The notes: generated by a model not told the origin, from the letters alone. DNA of 64,000 bases from Sphingomonas sp. Leaf21 (GCF_916858675.1 NZ_CAKASM010000003.1:1-64000); one strand, 5' to 3'; positions 11,036-20,613 are shown, counted from the stretch's first letter. Numbers and translations: made by a program.

Positions 11036-12099
11036 TCGGCGACGGGGGTCGCGCCGGGCGTCGCCTGGCGCGACCCTTCGGGGCGCTCGATCATGCGGCC
11101 GCTATCCTTCCATTTGTCGAGGATATCGCCCGACCGGCTCAGCCTTTCGCTGAGAACCGGGGTGACCGGAGCGGCGGCTGGCGGCGGACTGGCCGGATCG
11201 CGTGAGAGCGATGGCGAGGCGGCCATGGCGGCGGCGATCGGGGTCGGTGGCACGGCGAAAGCGGCGGCTGCTGGCACGTCCCCCGCCGCGACCGATGACA
11301 GGGCGGGCAGCGCGGGCATCGCCTCCCCGCCGCGATAGACGCGGTTCATCGCCGCGGCCGTACCCCAATAGCCCTTCCATCGGTGGAACAGGTGTGCGCC
11401 GACCATGTCGGTCATCACCATCGCTCGGTTCCAGGCGGGGGCCACCGCGAACGTATGGTAATGGGTGGCGAGCCCGACCGGCGTAAAGACGCTGCCCGAC
11501 AGCGCCGCCGCCGCGATACGGGCGGCGCGCGACCAGCCTGCGACGGACGGTCCATGGGACAGCGCGCCGTCGCAGGCGAAGCTGAACTGGCAATGCGCCC
11601 GTTCCACGCCCTGATAGACCACGCCGCAGATCGTCGCGGGAAAGGCGGGGTGACGCGCGCGATTGAGCACGACCTGCGCCACCGCGCGCTGGCCATCGAT
11701 GCTTTCGCCGTTGGCCTCATAGTAGATGGCGGCGGTCAGGCACTCCATCGCCCGCGCCCGGTCGGAGGCGTCGGCCGGGCCCCAGGCGAAGGGGCGCGCG
11801 GCGGTCATCCCGTTATCAGTCAATCGCGCGCCGGGCGGAATGGGCAGCGTGGGTAGCGCAACGGTGCCGGTACTGCCGTCCATGGCGGGCAGCACGTCCA
11901 CGGGGACGGGCTTCGCAGCGCCGAAGGGACCGGGCGCCGTCGCGGCGGTCCGGGGGGGGCGCGCGCGCCACGCGGCTTGCGCGGCCAGCATCAGGCCGAC
12001 CGTCAGCATCAGGCCCAGCAATATCAGCCAGACCTGCACCATTCGCCTTACCGTCCGCCTCGCCACCCGCAATGTCGGGAATCCTCCAGCCGCGATCAT
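11023..12099 (-). CDS. Cell-wall hydrolase, SleB/Hydrolase_2 family, membrane-anchored
   Basis: The SleB-type domain cleaves peptidoglycan glycan strands. An N-terminal membrane anchor (about residues 22-42, after a basic RVARRTVRR stretch) leads into a Pro/Ala linker. The catalytic domain (about 115-240) begins ECLTAAIYYEANGE with the presumed catalytic Glu, and continues RAVAQVVLNRARHPAFP, CQFSFACDG and THYHTFAVAPAW. A long Pro/Ala tail follows. An alternative start at 12042 (MVQVWLILLGL) is possible; the longer form keeps the positive charges before the anchor. It overlaps the convergent small gene by 13 bases. Confidence 0.85.
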   Translation of the reverse strand: MIAAGGFPTLRVARRTVRRMVQVWLILLGLMLTVGLMLAAQAAWRARPPRTAATAPGPFGAAKPVPVDVLPAMDGSTGTVALPTLPIPPGARLTDNGMTAARPFAWGPADASDRARAMECLTAAIYYEANGESIDGQRAVAQVVLNRARHPAFPATICGVVYQGVERAHCQFSFACDGALSHGPSVAGWSRAARIAAAALSGSVFTPVGLATHYHTFAVAPAWNRAMVMTDMVGAHLFHRWKGYWGTAAAMNRVYRGGEAMPALPALSSVAAGDVPAAAAFAVPPTPIAAAMAASPSLSRDPASPPPAAAPVTPVLSERLSRSGDILDKWKDSGRMIERPEGSRQATPGATPVADQRR

Positions 12100-12157
12100 G
12101 CCAGTGCACGGCCTATACCCCAGAGGGTTAAGGATTTCGCGTATCCCGTAATGCGGG

Positions 12158-12188
12158 GCGATCCCCCGGGCGCGGCCCGGGGGATCGC
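12158..12188 (-). terminator. Strong GC hairpin after the M16 peptidase gene
   Basis: A perfect 13-bp stem GCGATCCCCCGGG / CCCGGGGGATCGC with a 5-base loop lies three bases past the M16 stop codon. There is no T-run, so it is a stable 3' hairpin or an imperfect terminator. Confidence 0.5.
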
Positions 12189-12190
12189 GA

Positions 12191-15031
12191 TCAGCGTAGC
12201 TTCGGCGTGTCGAGATTGACGGCGTCGGCGGGGATCAGCTCGACCTCGGGATGCGTCTGGCGCAGCGCGGGCAGGAACTGCTTGGCGTCGCCGACGATGA
12301 CGATGCTCGCCGCCTTGGGATCGAGCAGCGCGGCGGAAGCGGACTGGACCGCCGCCGAATCCACCGCCTGGACGCGTGGGATGTAGCGGCTCAGCTCGTC
12401 CAGCGGCACGCCCTGCAGCGTATAGCTGGCGAGGATGTCTGCGATACCGTCGGTGGTCTCGATCGTCCGGCCGAAGCCGCCGACCAGCACCGCCTGTCGT
12501 GTCGTCAGTTCGTCCTGCGGTACGGCGGTGGTGCCGAGCCTGGTCATCTCCGCGTCGATCAGCGAGCCGACCTCGGCCGCCGAGGGGTTCTTGGTCTGGG
12601 TGCGGGCGGAGATCAGGCCGATATCGCGCCCGGTCGCCACCGAACTTCCCGCGCCATAGGCTAGGCCGCGCTTGATCCGGATTTCCTGATTGAGCCGCGA
12701 CGAGAAGCCGCCGCCGAGCACGGTATTGGCGACCGCGAGCGGATAATAGCGGTCGTCCGCGCGGCGGATGCCCGACCGCGCGACGACGACGCCCGCCTGT
12801 CCGGCGTCCGGCATGTCGACGACGATGACGCGCGGTGCCGGGAAGGCGGGCTCGCTCGCCTTCGCCGCCGACGCCGCCCCACCCGTGACGCGCCAATCGC
12901 CCAGATGCCGCTTGGCAAGCGCCTGCGCTTGGGCGGGCGTGACGTCGCCGACCAGCAGCAGGGTCGCCTGTCCGGGCTTCCAGCTTCGCGCATAGGCGGC
13001 GGTCAGGTCGGCGCGGGTCAGCGCCTTGAGCGAGTCGGGCGTACCCGACAGCGGTTGCCCATAGGCGCGCGTGCCATAGACCACCCGGTCCGCGACCATC
13101 GCCGAAAGCTGCGCCGGGTTCTTCATCGCGACGTTCAGGCTGTCGATCGACTGGGTCCGGGCGCGGTCGATCTCGGCCTGCGCAAAGGCGGGATGGGTGG
13201 CGACATCGGCCAGGATGGTCATCGCGGTATCCGCCTGCGCCGATGGCACGGTCAGGTCGAGGCTGGCGCCGTCATCGGTCGCGCTGCTGGCGATCGATCC
13301 GCCCAGGCTTTCGACCGCGCGGGCGATCTCGGTGGCGGAGCGGGTCTGCGTGCCCTTGGTCATCACCTCCGCGGACAGGCTGCTCGCGCCCGCCTTGCCC
13401 GCCGGATCGGTCGCCGCGCCGCCCAGCGCGACGAGCGACGCGGTGACCAGCGGCAAATCATGCCGCTCGACCGTGACCACGCGCAACCCGTTGGGCAGCG
13501 TCGCGACCACCGGTTGCGGCAGGGTCGGGGCGATCGGCGCACCGGGGGCGGGGGGCAGGATTCGTTGCCCCTCGGGCGCGGGGGTGACGACCGGAATGTT
13601 CGCGGGCGGCGTGAGCGCGGCGACCTGCACCGTCGGAGCGATCTCGATCGGCATCTCGCGGACGTTCGCCGGGCGCGCGCCGTCGGGCATATAGCGGATG
13701 GTCGCCCCCTGGCGATCCGTCAGATAGGCGCGCGCCACCCGCTGGATATCGGCGGCAGTGACCTTCTGCACGGCGGCGATCTGGCGATCGGCGGCACTGG
13801 GATCGCCGTCGATGATGACGCTGTTGGCGATCAGGTTCGCCTTGCCCTCGGCGGTCTCGCGCTGCTTGAGCGCGGCGGTCAGCAATTCGTTCTTCGCCTC
13901 GGCCAGTTCGGCGGCGGAGACGGGCGCGTCACGCAGCCGGGCGACCTCCTTCTTGAGCGCGGCTTCGCCCTCGGCAACGGGCTTGCCGCTAGCCATCATC
14001 GCATAGAGGACGAGATTGCCCGTCGACTGCTTGGTGTCGAGGAAGGTCGACGCCGATTGTGCCAGCTGGTCGCGATAGACCAGGTCCTCGTAAAGGCGCG
14101 AACTCTCGCCCGCCGACAGGATCGCGTTCAGGACCATCAGCGCGGGCGTGTCGGCGCTCCGGTCGGGCGGGATGTGATAGCTGACGAGGACGGCGGGCAG
14201 GGGCGTATTGGGCTCGTAGACCGTGCGCGACACCGCTTCGGTACGCGGCGGCTCCTGTACCGTCACGCGCGGGATCGGGTTGCCGGGTCGCTGGATGTTG
14301 GCGAAATACTGATCGACCCAGCGGTCGAGTTGTGCGGGATCGAAATTGCCCGATACGACCAGTACCGCATTGTCCGGCCGGTAATAGGTGGCGTGGAACG
14401 CGCGCACGTCGTCGATGCCCGCCGATTCCAGCTCCTCCAGGCTGCCGATGCCGGGGCGCGCATAGGGATGCACGCTGTACGCCAGCTTGGGATAGTAGAT
14501 GGAGAACAGCTTGCCATAGGGCTGGGCGAGGGTGCGCTGGCGCAGTTCCTCCTTCACCACGTCGCGTTCGCTGGCGAAGCTCTTGGGCTCGACGACCAGC
14601 GAGGCCATGCGGTCCGCCTCGGCGAAGAGCAGGCGCTGCAGATGGTTGGCGGGGACCACCTCGAAGTAATTGGTATAGTCGTCGGCGGTCGAGGCGTTGT
14701 TATAGCCGCCGACATCCTCGGTCAGGCGATCCATCTGTTCGGGGACCAGATTGCGCGTCGCCTTGAACATCAGATGCTCGAACATGTGCGCGAAGCCCGA
14801 ACGGCCCTTGGGATCGTCCTTCGACCCGACGTCGTACCAGACCTGGACCGAGACATTGGGCGTCGCGGTGTCGCGAATGGCGTAGACGCGCAAGCCGTTG
14901 GGCAGGGTGCGCGTCGTGAAGTCGATGGGCTTCACGCTTTCCGTGCGCGCTGACGGTGCAGCGGTCTGTGCCCCTGCCAGCGAGGGAAGGGCGGCGACGC
15001 CGAGCAGAAGCGCGGCACGGAAAAGGCGCAT
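12191..15031 (-). CDS. M16 family zinc peptidase with fused second (inactive) M16 unit, exported
   Basis: This is a pitrilysin-type protease of 946 aa. A signal peptide ends near [21 protein letters not shown]. The first M16 unit starts TLPNGLRVYAIRD and has the inverted zinc motif H82-M-F-E85-H86, with the third ligand probably in KEELR (about 160-163). A second unit starts near VATLPNGLRVVTVERHDLPLV and has no HxxEH, as in other two-domain M16 proteins where that half only builds the chamber. It is likely periplasmic and degrades peptides. Convergence with no other peptidase gene suggests a stand-alone unit. Confidence 0.92.
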   Translation of the reverse strand: MRLFRAALLLGVAALPSLAGAQTAAPSARTESVKPIDFTTRTLPNGLRVYAIRDTATPNVSVQVWYDVGSKDDPKGRSGFAHMFEHLMFKATRNLVPEQMDRLTEDVGGYNNASTADDYTNYFEVVPANHLQRLLFAEADRMASLVVEPKSFASERDVVKEELRQRTLAQPYGKLFSIYYPKLAYSVHPYARPGIGSLEELESAGIDDVRAFHATYYRPDNAVLVVSGNFDPAQLDRWVDQYFANIQRPGNPIPRVTVQEPPRTEAVSRTVYEPNTPLPAVLVSYHIPPDRSADTPALMVLNAILSAGESSRLYEDLVYRDQLAQSASTFLDTKQSTGNLVLYAMMASGKPVAEGEAALKKEVARLRDAPVSAAELAEAKNELLTAALKQRETAEGKANLIANSVIIDGDPSAADRQIAAVQKVTAADIQRVARAYLTDRQGATIRYMPDGARPANVREMPIEIAPTVQVAALTPPANIPVVTPAPEGQRILPPAPGAPIAPTLPQPVVATLPNGLRVVTVERHDLPLVTASLVALGGAATDPAGKAGASSLSAEVMTKGTQTRSATEIARAVESLGGSIASSATDDGASLDLTVPSAQADTAMTILADVATHPAFAQAEIDRARTQSIDSLNVAMKNPAQLSAMVADRVVYGTRAYGQPLSGTPDSLKALTRADLTAAYARSWKPGQATLLLVGDVTPAQAQALAKRHLGDWRVTGGAASAAKASEPAFPAPRVIVVDMPDAGQAGVVVARSGIRRADDRYYPLAVANTVLGGGFSSRLNQEIRIKRGLAYGAGSSVATGRDIGLISARTQTKNPSAAEVGSLIDAEMTRLGTTAVPQDELTTRQAVLVGGFGRTIETTDGIADILASYTLQGVPLDELSRYIPRVQAVDSAAVQSASAALLDPKAASIVIVGDAKQFLPALRQTHPEVELIPADAVNLDTPKLR

Positions 15032-15055
15032 GAAGACCCTCTTTATGGAAAGATG

Positions 15056-15268
15056 TTACTTGGACTTGTTGCGCGTGCCGTAGAGCACCGCCGCCGCGAC
15101 CGCGGCCGAACCGATCCCGACACCCAGGCCGATCTTGCCCAGCGGCCAGTTGCGCGTCCGCTCCTTGATCGACTCGGCGGTCGCTTCGGCGGCCGCGACG
15201 GCATGGTCCTTGGCCTCCTTGGCGGCGGCGAGGATCTCGTTGGGCGCGTCATCGGTACGATCGGTCAT
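15056..15268 (-). CDS. Small membrane-anchored protein (70 aa), unknown function
   Basis: MTDRTDDAPNEILAAAKEAK opens a charged alanine-rich amphipathic helix (about residues 8-38). A C-terminal membrane segment (about 43-63, IGLGVGIGSAAVAAAVLYG) and a basic tail follow. This resembles small CsbD/ElaB-like or YtxH-like stress proteins in layout, but the identity is not established. GGAGAG precedes the ATG. It lies between tgt and the M16 gene on the same strand, 10 bases after the tgt stop codon, so it may be the last gene of the queA-tgt operon. Confidence 0.65.
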   Translation of the reverse strand: MTDRTDDAPNEILAAAKEAKDHAVAAAEATAESIKERTRNWPLGKIGLGVGIGSAAVAAAVLYGTRNKSK

Positions 15269-15278
15269 GGTTACTCTC

Positions 15279-16409
15279 CTACTGTCCCGCAGCGTAGCGC
15301 GCCCGGAAGTCGTCCGCAAAGGCTGTCAGCCGTCCTTCGCCGATTGCCGCGCGAAGATCGGCCATCATCTGCTGATAGAACCAGATGTTATGCTCGGTCA
15401 TCAGCATCGCGCCGAGGATCTCGCCCGCACGGACCAGATGATGGAGATAGGCCCGGCTCCAGGTCGAACAGACCGGACAGCCACAGGCGGGGTCGAGCGG
15501 CCCCTGATCCTCGGCGAAGCGGGCGTTGCGGATATTGATCGGGCCCTGTCGCGTAAAGGCCTGCCCCGTTCGGCCCGAGCGGGTCGGCAGCACGCAGTCG
15601 AACATGTCGACCCCGCGCTCGACCGCGCCGACGATGTCGGTCGGCTTGCCGACGCCCATGAGGTAACGGGGTTTGTCGGCGGGAAGCTGGCCCGGCGCGA
15701 AGTCGAGGCAGCCGAACATCGCCTCCTGCCCCTCACCGACCGCGAGGCCACCGATCGCATAGCCATCGAAGCCGATATCGATCAGCGCGTCGGCGGAGCT
15801 TTTGCGAAAGCCTTCGTCCAGCGCGCCCTGCTGGATGCCGAAGATCGCATTGTCCTCGGCATGTTGGCCGCCTGCGTCGAAGGCATCGCGGCTGCGGCGG
15901 GCCCAGCGCATCGAGCGTTCCATCGCGCTGGCCTGCACCTCGCGCGTGGAGGTCGTCGGGACCAGTTCGTCGAACGCCATGACGATGTTGGAGCCGAGCA
16001 GACGCTGGATTTCGATCGATCGTTCGGGGCTGAGCAGGTGGCGCGTCCCGTCGAGATGGCTCTTGAACGCCACCCCGTCCTCCGAGCGCTTGGTCAGCTC
16101 GGCCAGGCTCATCACCTGATAGCCGCCCGAGTCGGTCAGGATCGGCCGGTCCCAGCCCATGAAGCCGTGCAGCCCCCCCAGCCGGGCCACCCGCTCCGCA
16201 CCGGGGCGCAGCATCAGGTGGTAGGTATTGCCCAGGATGATGTCCGCGCCGCTCGCGCGCACGTCGCCCGGCTTCATCGCCTTGACGGTGGCGGCGGTGC
16301 CGACCGGCATGAAGGCGGGGGTGCGGATTTCGCCGCGCTTCATGCTGATCGTGCCGGTGCGGGCGCGGCCATCGGTGGCGTGGATCGCGAAAGAAAAACG
16401 GGCGGTCAT
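15279..16409 (-). CDS. tgt: Queuine/preQ1 tRNA-guanine transglycosylase
   Basis: Tgt exchanges G34 in GUN-anticodon tRNAs for preQ1 during queuosine synthesis. Catalytic regions visible are [27 protein letters not shown] and the zinc site [17 protein letters not shown]. The length (376 aa) is normal. Its ATG overlaps the stop codon of the EF-hand gene by four bases (ATGA), and that gene overlaps queA in the same way, so the three are translationally coupled. Together with queA here and queG at 51.8 kb, three queuosine steps are encoded in this window. Confidence 0.97.
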   Translation of the reverse strand: MTARFSFAIHATDGRARTGTISMKRGEIRTPAFMPVGTAATVKAMKPGDVRASGADIILGNTYHLMLRPGAERVARLGGLHGFMGWDRPILTDSGGYQVMSLAELTKRSEDGVAFKSHLDGTRHLLSPERSIEIQRLLGSNIVMAFDELVPTTSTREVQASAMERSMRWARRSRDAFDAGGQHAEDNAIFGIQQGALDEGFRKSSADALIDIGFDGYAIGGLAVGEGQEAMFGCLDFAPGQLPADKPRYLMGVGKPTDIVGAVERGVDMFDCVLPTRSGRTGQAFTRQGPINIRNARFAEDQGPLDPACGCPVCSTWSRAYLHHLVRAGEILGAMLMTEHNIWFYQQMMADLRAAIGEGRLTAFADDFRARYAAGQ

Positions 16410-16903
16410 GGTCTTCTGCCTCGGGGCGCGAGCGGGCCGGTTGGGCCGTTGGCATCGGCCGGAATGGTACGGATGGTCAAAGCCTCCGCGCGGCTGATCG
16501 CGCCGTCATGGTCGCGGTCGAAGCGCGAGAACAGGCGGGAGAAATGCGCCTGCAACTCGGCCAGGGTGATCCGGTTGTCGCTGTTGCGGTCGACGTCGAA
16601 CGGGCTGGGCAGCGCGTTGCGGTCGCCCAGCCAGCGCTCGGCCCAGTCGGCGAACTGGAGATAGCCGATCGATCCCTGATGCGCGGTGTCGATCAGGTCG
16701 TAGGAGCGCTTGACCCCCGCTTCCATCTCCTCGCGGCTGGTCTTGCCGTCGCCATCGCTGTCGAACGCGGCGATCATCATCGCCACCGGCTCGACCACCA
16801 TCGTCGCGGGCGTCTGCGCGAAGGGCGTGGGGCGGGCGGTGACCGTCACCGTCTCGTTGCTCCCCGGCGTCGCCGCCTGGAGCAGCAGCGCCAGGAGGAT
16901 CAT
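16406..16903 (-). CDS. EF-hand calcium-binding protein encoded inside the queuosine operon
   Basis: A 165-aa protein with a hydrophobic N-terminus ([14 protein letters not shown], probable signal or anchor) has three good EF-hand loops: D48-S-D-G-D-G...E59, D105-R-N-S-D-N...E116 and D129-R-D-H-D-G...E140. A degenerate one lies near Asp72. Loop positions 1, 3, 5 and 12 are mostly intact, so Ca2+ binding is likely. It shares ATGA overlaps with queA upstream and tgt downstream, which fixes its start at 16903. The link between a calcium protein of the envelope and tRNA modification is unexplained; the shared operon may simply be co-expression. Confidence 0.85.
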   Translation of the reverse strand: MILLALLLQAATPGSNETVTVTARPTPFAQTPATMVVEPVAMMIAAFDSDGDGKTSREEMEAGVKRSYDLIDTAHQGSIGYLQFADWAERWLGDRNALPSPFDVDRNSDNRITLAELQAHFSRLFSRFDRDHDGAISRAEALTIRTIPADANGPTGPLAPRGRRP

Positions 16904-17937
16904 GTCGCGCGTTCCGGCAGCAGCAGCGAGGCGTCGCCATAGCTGTAGAAGCGATAGCCGTTCGCGATCGCATGGGCATAGGCCGCCTGCATCCGATCCA
17001 GTCCCATCAGCGCGGAGACCAGCATGAAGAGGGTCGAACGGGGAAGATGGAAATTGGTCATCAGCCCATCGATCCCGCGAAAGCGATAGCCGGGGGTGAT
17101 GAAGATCGCCGTGTCCCCCTCGAACGGGCGGATCAGGCCGTCCTCGCCCGCCGCGCTCTCGATCAGGCGAAGCGAGGTGGTGCCGACCGCGATGACCCGG
17201 CCGCCCCTGGCCCTGACCGCGTTGAGCCGCTCGGCGGTGGCGGCATCGATCCGCCCCCATTCGGCGTGCATCTTGTGATCGATCGTATCGTCGGCCTTGA
17301 CCGGCAGGAAGGTGCCCGCACCGACATGGAGGGTCAGCGTGGCATGTCCGACCCCGGCCGCCTCGAGCGACGCGAGCAGCTCCGGCGTGAAGTGCAGCGC
17401 GGCGGTGGGTGCCGCGACCGCGCCGGGCTCGTTCGCGAACATCGTCTGATAGTCGTCGGCGTCCTGCTCGGTCACGCCGCGCTTCTGCGCGATGTAAGGG
17501 GGCAGGGGCATGGTGCCCGCCCGCTCCAGAAGCAGTTCGACGGGTTCGTCGCCCGCGAAGTCGAGCGCGAAGCTGCCATCCTCCGCCCGGTCGCGCGCGG
17601 TCGCCGAGACGCCCGCGCCGAAGTCGATCACGTCGCCGTCGCGCAGCCGCTTGGCATTGCGGATGAAGGCGCGCCAGCGACGGCTGCCCTCACGCTTGTG
17701 GAGCGTCGCGCCGATCCGCGCTTCGCCCCGTACCCCCTCGAGCTGCGCGGGAATGACGCGGGTGTCGTTGAACACCAGCAGGTCGCCGGGGCGCAGGCAG
17801 GTCGGCAGGTCGCCGACCCGCTCGTCGCGGGTCGCGTCGCCTTCGAGGACCAGCATCCGCGCCGAGTCGCGCGGGGATGCCGGATGGAGCGCGATCCGCT
17901 CGGGCGGGAGCGTGAAGTCGAAGAGATCTACGTTCAC
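16900..17937 (-). CDS. queA: S-adenosylmethionine:tRNA ribosyltransferase-isomerase
   Basis: QueA moves the ribosyl group of SAM onto preQ1-tRNA to form epoxyqueuosine. Recognisable stretches are [19 protein letters not shown] at the N-terminus, [16 protein letters not shown], the [13 protein letters not shown] motif and [12 protein letters not shown] near the C-terminus. The length (345 aa) is typical. The start overlaps the stop codon of the cyclophilin gene by four bases, and its stop overlaps the EF-hand gene, giving a tight cyclophilin-queA-EF-hand-tgt order. Confidence 0.97.
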   Translation of the reverse strand: MNVDLFDFTLPPERIALHPASPRDSARMLVLEGDATRDERVGDLPTCLRPGDLLVFNDTRVIPAQLEGVRGEARIGATLHKREGSRRWRAFIRNAKRLRDGDVIDFGAGVSATARDRAEDGSFALDFAGDEPVELLLERAGTMPLPPYIAQKRGVTEQDADDYQTMFANEPGAVAAPTAALHFTPELLASLEAAGVGHATLTLHVGAGTFLPVKADDTIDHKMHAEWGRIDAATAERLNAVRARGGRVIAVGTTSLRLIESAAGEDGLIRPFEGDTAIFITPGYRFRGIDGLMTNFHLPRSTLFMLVSALMGLDRMQAAYAHAIANGYRFYSYGDASLLLPERAT

Positions 17938-18716
17938 TTGGTGGCCGTTGCCGCCTTCTTGGCCGGGGCCGCCTTGGGGGCGGGGCGACGGATCGTCATC
18001 GCGGGCTTGGCGGGCGCGGCACCCGGCAACGTCACCGGTGCGCCGAGATTGGGCGCCGCAACGGGGGCGAGGGGGACATAGGCCGGGGGATTGTCGGCGG
18101 CGATATAGGCATGGACGATCTTGCTCGGGTTCGCGGGCGGCTCGCCCCGCTCGATCCCGTCGACATATTGCATGCCGTCGATCACCCGGCCGAACACCGT
18201 ATATTTCTTGTCGAGCGAGAAGCGCGGCTGGAAGACGATGTAGAACTGGCTGTTGGCGCTGTTCGGATCGTCGGCGCGGGCCGCCGCGACCGATCCGCGC
18301 ACATGCGGCAGATAGTTGAACTCGGACGGTATGTTGGGCAGGTCCGAGCCGCCGGTGCCGTCGCCCTTGGGATCGCCACCCTGCGCCATGAAGCCGTCGA
18401 TCACGCGGTGGAAGGTCAGGCCGTCATAGAAATGGCGGCGGGTCAGCGTCTTGATCCGCTCCACCATCTTGGGCGCGACGTCGGGACGCAGCCAGATCGT
18501 CACCCGCCCGCCGGTCGACAGGTCGAGCAGCCAGAGATTCTCCTTGTCGGTGACCGGCGGCGGGGTCGCGCGGCCGGTGACATTGGCCTCCAGCACCTGC
18601 GCCGCCTTGGCGGGGGTGCTGAACTTGGGCTGGACTTCGGACTGTTTCTGCGCCTGCGCCGGAACGGCGATCAGGCTGGCCATCATCATGGCAAGAGCGG
18701 CGAGAACGCGCATCAT
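17934..18716 (-). CDS. Exported cyclophilin-type peptidyl-prolyl isomerase
   Basis: Cyclophilins catalyse cis-trans isomerisation of X-Pro bonds during folding. A signal peptide [22 protein letters not shown] directs it to the periplasm. Core motifs are [19 protein letters not shown] and [11 protein letters not shown]. After the domain, a Pro/Ala/Lys-rich tail (about residues 215-260, ending [10 protein letters not shown]) is longer than in PpiA. It is the first gene of the operon with queA (4-base overlap). The upstream 190 bases end at terminator 18792-18820, so its promoter probably lies in 18717-18790. Confidence 0.93.
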   Translation of the reverse strand: MMRVLAALAMMMASLIAVPAQAQKQSEVQPKFSTPAKAAQVLEANVTGRATPPPVTDKENLWLLDLSTGGRVTIWLRPDVAPKMVERIKTLTRRHFYDGLTFHRVIDGFMAQGGDPKGDGTGGSDLPNIPSEFNYLPHVRGSVAAARADDPNSANSQFYIVFQPRFSLDKKYTVFGRVIDGMQYVDGIERGEPPANPSKIVHAYIAADNPPAYVPLAPVAAPNLGAPVTLPGAAPAKPAMTIRRPAPKAAPAKKAATATK

Positions 18717-18791
18717 ATCTCTACGACAAGGGAAGGAATGGGGTGGCTGTAGAGCAAATCGCCCCTTGCGCCAATCTGAACCTTATCGAGG

Positions 18792-18820
18792 AAAAAATCC
18801 TCCCCGCGAGCGGGGAGGAT
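18792..18820 (-). terminator. Rho-independent terminator of the xseB-ispA-coaD operon
   Basis: Read on the minus strand, ATCCTCCCCG-CTCG-CGGGGAGGAT is a perfect 10-bp stem with a 4-base loop, followed at once by TTTTTT. It follows coaD, with the R2-B repeat sitting between the coaD stop codon and the hairpin. Confidence 0.88.
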
Positions 18821-18824
18821 ATCA

Positions 18825-18910
18825 GGCCGGATCGACATTCAGCTTATTCTCCCCCCTCCCCTCTACGAGGGGCGAGGGAAGGCCAGGCATAGTTGAATGT
18901 CGATCGGGCC
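18825..18910. repeat. R2 element, short copy B, with terminal inverted repeats
   Basis: GGCCGGATCGACATTCA at the left and TGAATGTCGATCGGGCC at the right match the two ends of copy A, but in opposite orientation and with the interior removed. The match at one end runs on through CAACTATGCCTG and CCCTCGCCCCTCGTAGAGGGG as in copy A. The last base falls in the stop codon of coaD, so the element abuts that gene and separates it from its terminator. Confidence 0.7.
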
Positions 18911-19413
18911 TAGCTGCCCTTGCGCCCGATCGCCTCGACCCGCTGGGCGACGTCGGTCGCCACGGCGGGGGTGACGAATTTGGCGATGTTGCCGCCATAG
19001 ATCGCGATTTCCTTGACCAGCCGACTGGCGATCGGCTGCAGCGCGACGTCGGCCATCAGGAAGACCGTCTCGACGCGCGGATTGATCTGCTGATTCATCC
19101 CCGCCATCTGATACTCATATTCGAAGTCGGCGACCGCGCGCAGACCCCGGACGATGACCTTGGCCCCCTCGCGCTCGGCGAAATCCATCAGCAGCGAATC
19201 GAACGCGACGACATGGATCTCGCCCGCCACGTCCGCGACTTCGCGCCGGACCATGGCCATCCGCTCATGCAGCGTGAACATCGGCGACTTGGACGGGTTG
19301 GTGGTGACGCCGATGACCAGCCGGTCGACCAGCTTCGCGCCGCGCCGGATGATATCCATATGGCCCAGCGTCACGGGATCGAAGGTGCCGGGATAGACGC
19401 CGATCCGCGTCAC
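18910..19413 (-). CDS. coaD: Phosphopantetheine adenylyltransferase
   Basis: CoaD makes dephospho-CoA from 4'-phosphopantetheine and ATP. The nucleotidyltransferase motif GTFDPVTLGH opens the protein, and the C-terminal part has IVRGLRAVADFEYEYQMAGMN and IASRLVKEIAIYGGN. I choose the GTG at 19413, which gives VTRIGVYPGTFDP and overlaps the ispA stop codon by four bases (GTGA); longer in-frame starts run into ispA. At 167 aa the length is normal. Element R2-B abuts the stop codon. Confidence 0.97.
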   Translation of the reverse strand: MTRIGVYPGTFDPVTLGHMDIIRRGAKLVDRLVIGVTTNPSKSPMFTLHERMAMVRREVADVAGEIHVVAFDSLLMDFAEREGAKVIVRGLRAVADFEYEYQMAGMNQQINPRVETVFLMADVALQPIASRLVKEIAIYGGNIAKFVTPAVATDVAQRVEAIGRKGS

Positions 19414-20309
19414 CGGTCGCGCTCCACCACATAGGCGGCGATGGCGCGGAGCAGATCGGCTTCGGGTCCATAATCGCGCAGGTGCGCGACCGCCTGGTCG
19501 ACCAGCATCCGGCATTGTTCGCGCGCACGCTCGACGCCGAGCAGGCTGAGGAAGGTGGCCTTGCCCGCATCCTCGTCCTTGCGCAGCTTCTTGCCGGCCG
19601 CCGCCTCGTCACCCTCGGCGTCGAGCAGGTCGTCGGCGATCTGGAAGGCGAGGCCAAGGTCGTGCGCGTAGCCGCGCAGATGCGTGCGCCCCTCCGGCGC
19701 GACACGGCCGAGGATCGCGCCCGCCTCGACCGCCGCGCAAATCAGCGCGCCGGTCTTCATCTGCTGAAGCCGGGTGACGGTGGCGAGATCGAAGACCTGC
19801 CGCTCCGCCTCCAGATCCATCTGCTGACCGCCCGCCATGCCGCTGGGCCCCGACGCCCGCGCGAGGTCGAGGATCAGTTCGGAGCGGACGAAGGGATCGG
19901 GATGCGTCGCCGGATCGGCCAGGATCTCGAAGGCCAGCGCATGGAGGCAGTCGCCCGCCAGGATCGCGGTCGCCTCGTCGAACGCCTTGTGCACCGTGGG
20001 CTTGCCACGGCGCATATCGTCGTCGTCCATCGCGGGCAGATCGTCATGGATCAGCGAATAGACGTGGATCGCCTCCAGCGCGGTCGCGACCCAGCCCGCG
20101 CAGTCGCGATCGACCGCGAACAGGTGCGACGTCGCGAACACCAGCAGCGGACGCAGCCGCTTGCCGCCGCCGATCGCGGCATGGCGCATCGCGGCGTAGA
20201 GCGAGGCGCGCGGGTCGCCCGGATCGGCGAGCAGTTCGGCGAAGCGTGCGTCGATATCCTCGGCGACTTCGGCCAGCGCGCCGCGCAGATCGGTGTTGGT
20301 GAGCGTCAC
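19410..20309 (-). CDS. ispA: Polyprenyl (farnesyl/geranyl) diphosphate synthase
   Basis: This is a type-II short-chain prenyltransferase joining isopentenyl and allylic diphosphates. The first aspartate-rich motif is D89-D-L-P-A-M-D95 and the second is IADDLLDAEGD. Tyr84 stands five residues before the first motif, a bulky residue that usually limits the chain to C15. GGGKRLRPLLV is the conserved basic site. At 299 aa it fits the family. It sits between xseB (3-base gap) and coaD (4-base overlap); xseB-ispA pairing is classic. Product length is inferred. Confidence 0.93.
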   Translation of the reverse strand: MTLTNTDLRGALAEVAEDIDARFAELLADPGDPRASLYAAMRHAAIGGGKRLRPLLVFATSHLFAVDRDCAGWVATALEAIHVYSLIHDDLPAMDDDDMRRGKPTVHKAFDEATAILAGDCLHALAFEILADPATHPDPFVRSELILDLARASGPSGMAGGQQMDLEAERQVFDLATVTRLQQMKTGALICAAVEAGAILGRVAPEGRTHLRGYAHDLGLAFQIADDLLDAEGDEAAAGKKLRKDEDAGKATFLSLLGVERAREQCRMLVDQAVAHLRDYGPEADLLRAIAAYVVERDR

Positions 20310-20312
20310 GCC

Positions 20313-20552
20313 TCAGCCCGCCTGAAAGGGGCGGGTGCCGCTGGGCTTGCCCTCGGCATCCAGGCGGATCGCCTCGATCCGGGCCTGCGCCGCGTCAAGC
20401 CGCTCGGCGCAACGCTGACGCAGACGGTCGCCGCGCTCATAGAGGCGGATCGATTCGTCGAGCGTCGCTTCGCCGCTTTCCAGTCGGCCGACGATCCTCT
20501 CCAATTCCTTGAGGGCGTCCTCGAACGTGAGTTCTTCGATGGGCGTATCCAT
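20313..20552 (-). CDS. xseB: Exodeoxyribonuclease VII small subunit
   Basis: XseB assembles on XseA to form a single-strand exonuclease. The 79-aa protein MDTPIEELTFEDALKELE-type start and LESGEATLDESIRLYERGDRL segment are the family signature (a short coiled-coil hairpin). It precedes ispA by three bases, the usual arrangement. The ATG at 20552 is the first codon giving the family N-terminus. The xseA gene is not in this window. Confidence 0.95.
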   Translation of the reverse strand: MDTPIEELTFEDALKELERIVGRLESGEATLDESIRLYERGDRLRQRCAERLDAAQARIEAIRLDAEGKPSGTRPFQAG

Positions 20553-20613
20553 GGGGCCGCTATGCGACACGGGCCCGGCGGGCGCAAGGACGCTCGCACG
20601 ATCGCGACGCGGC

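Noticed and set aside
12905..14953. 682-codon frame antisense to the M16 peptidase
   Set aside because: Shadow of a clear peptidase gene; no binding site, repeated low-complexity RRG-like sequence.
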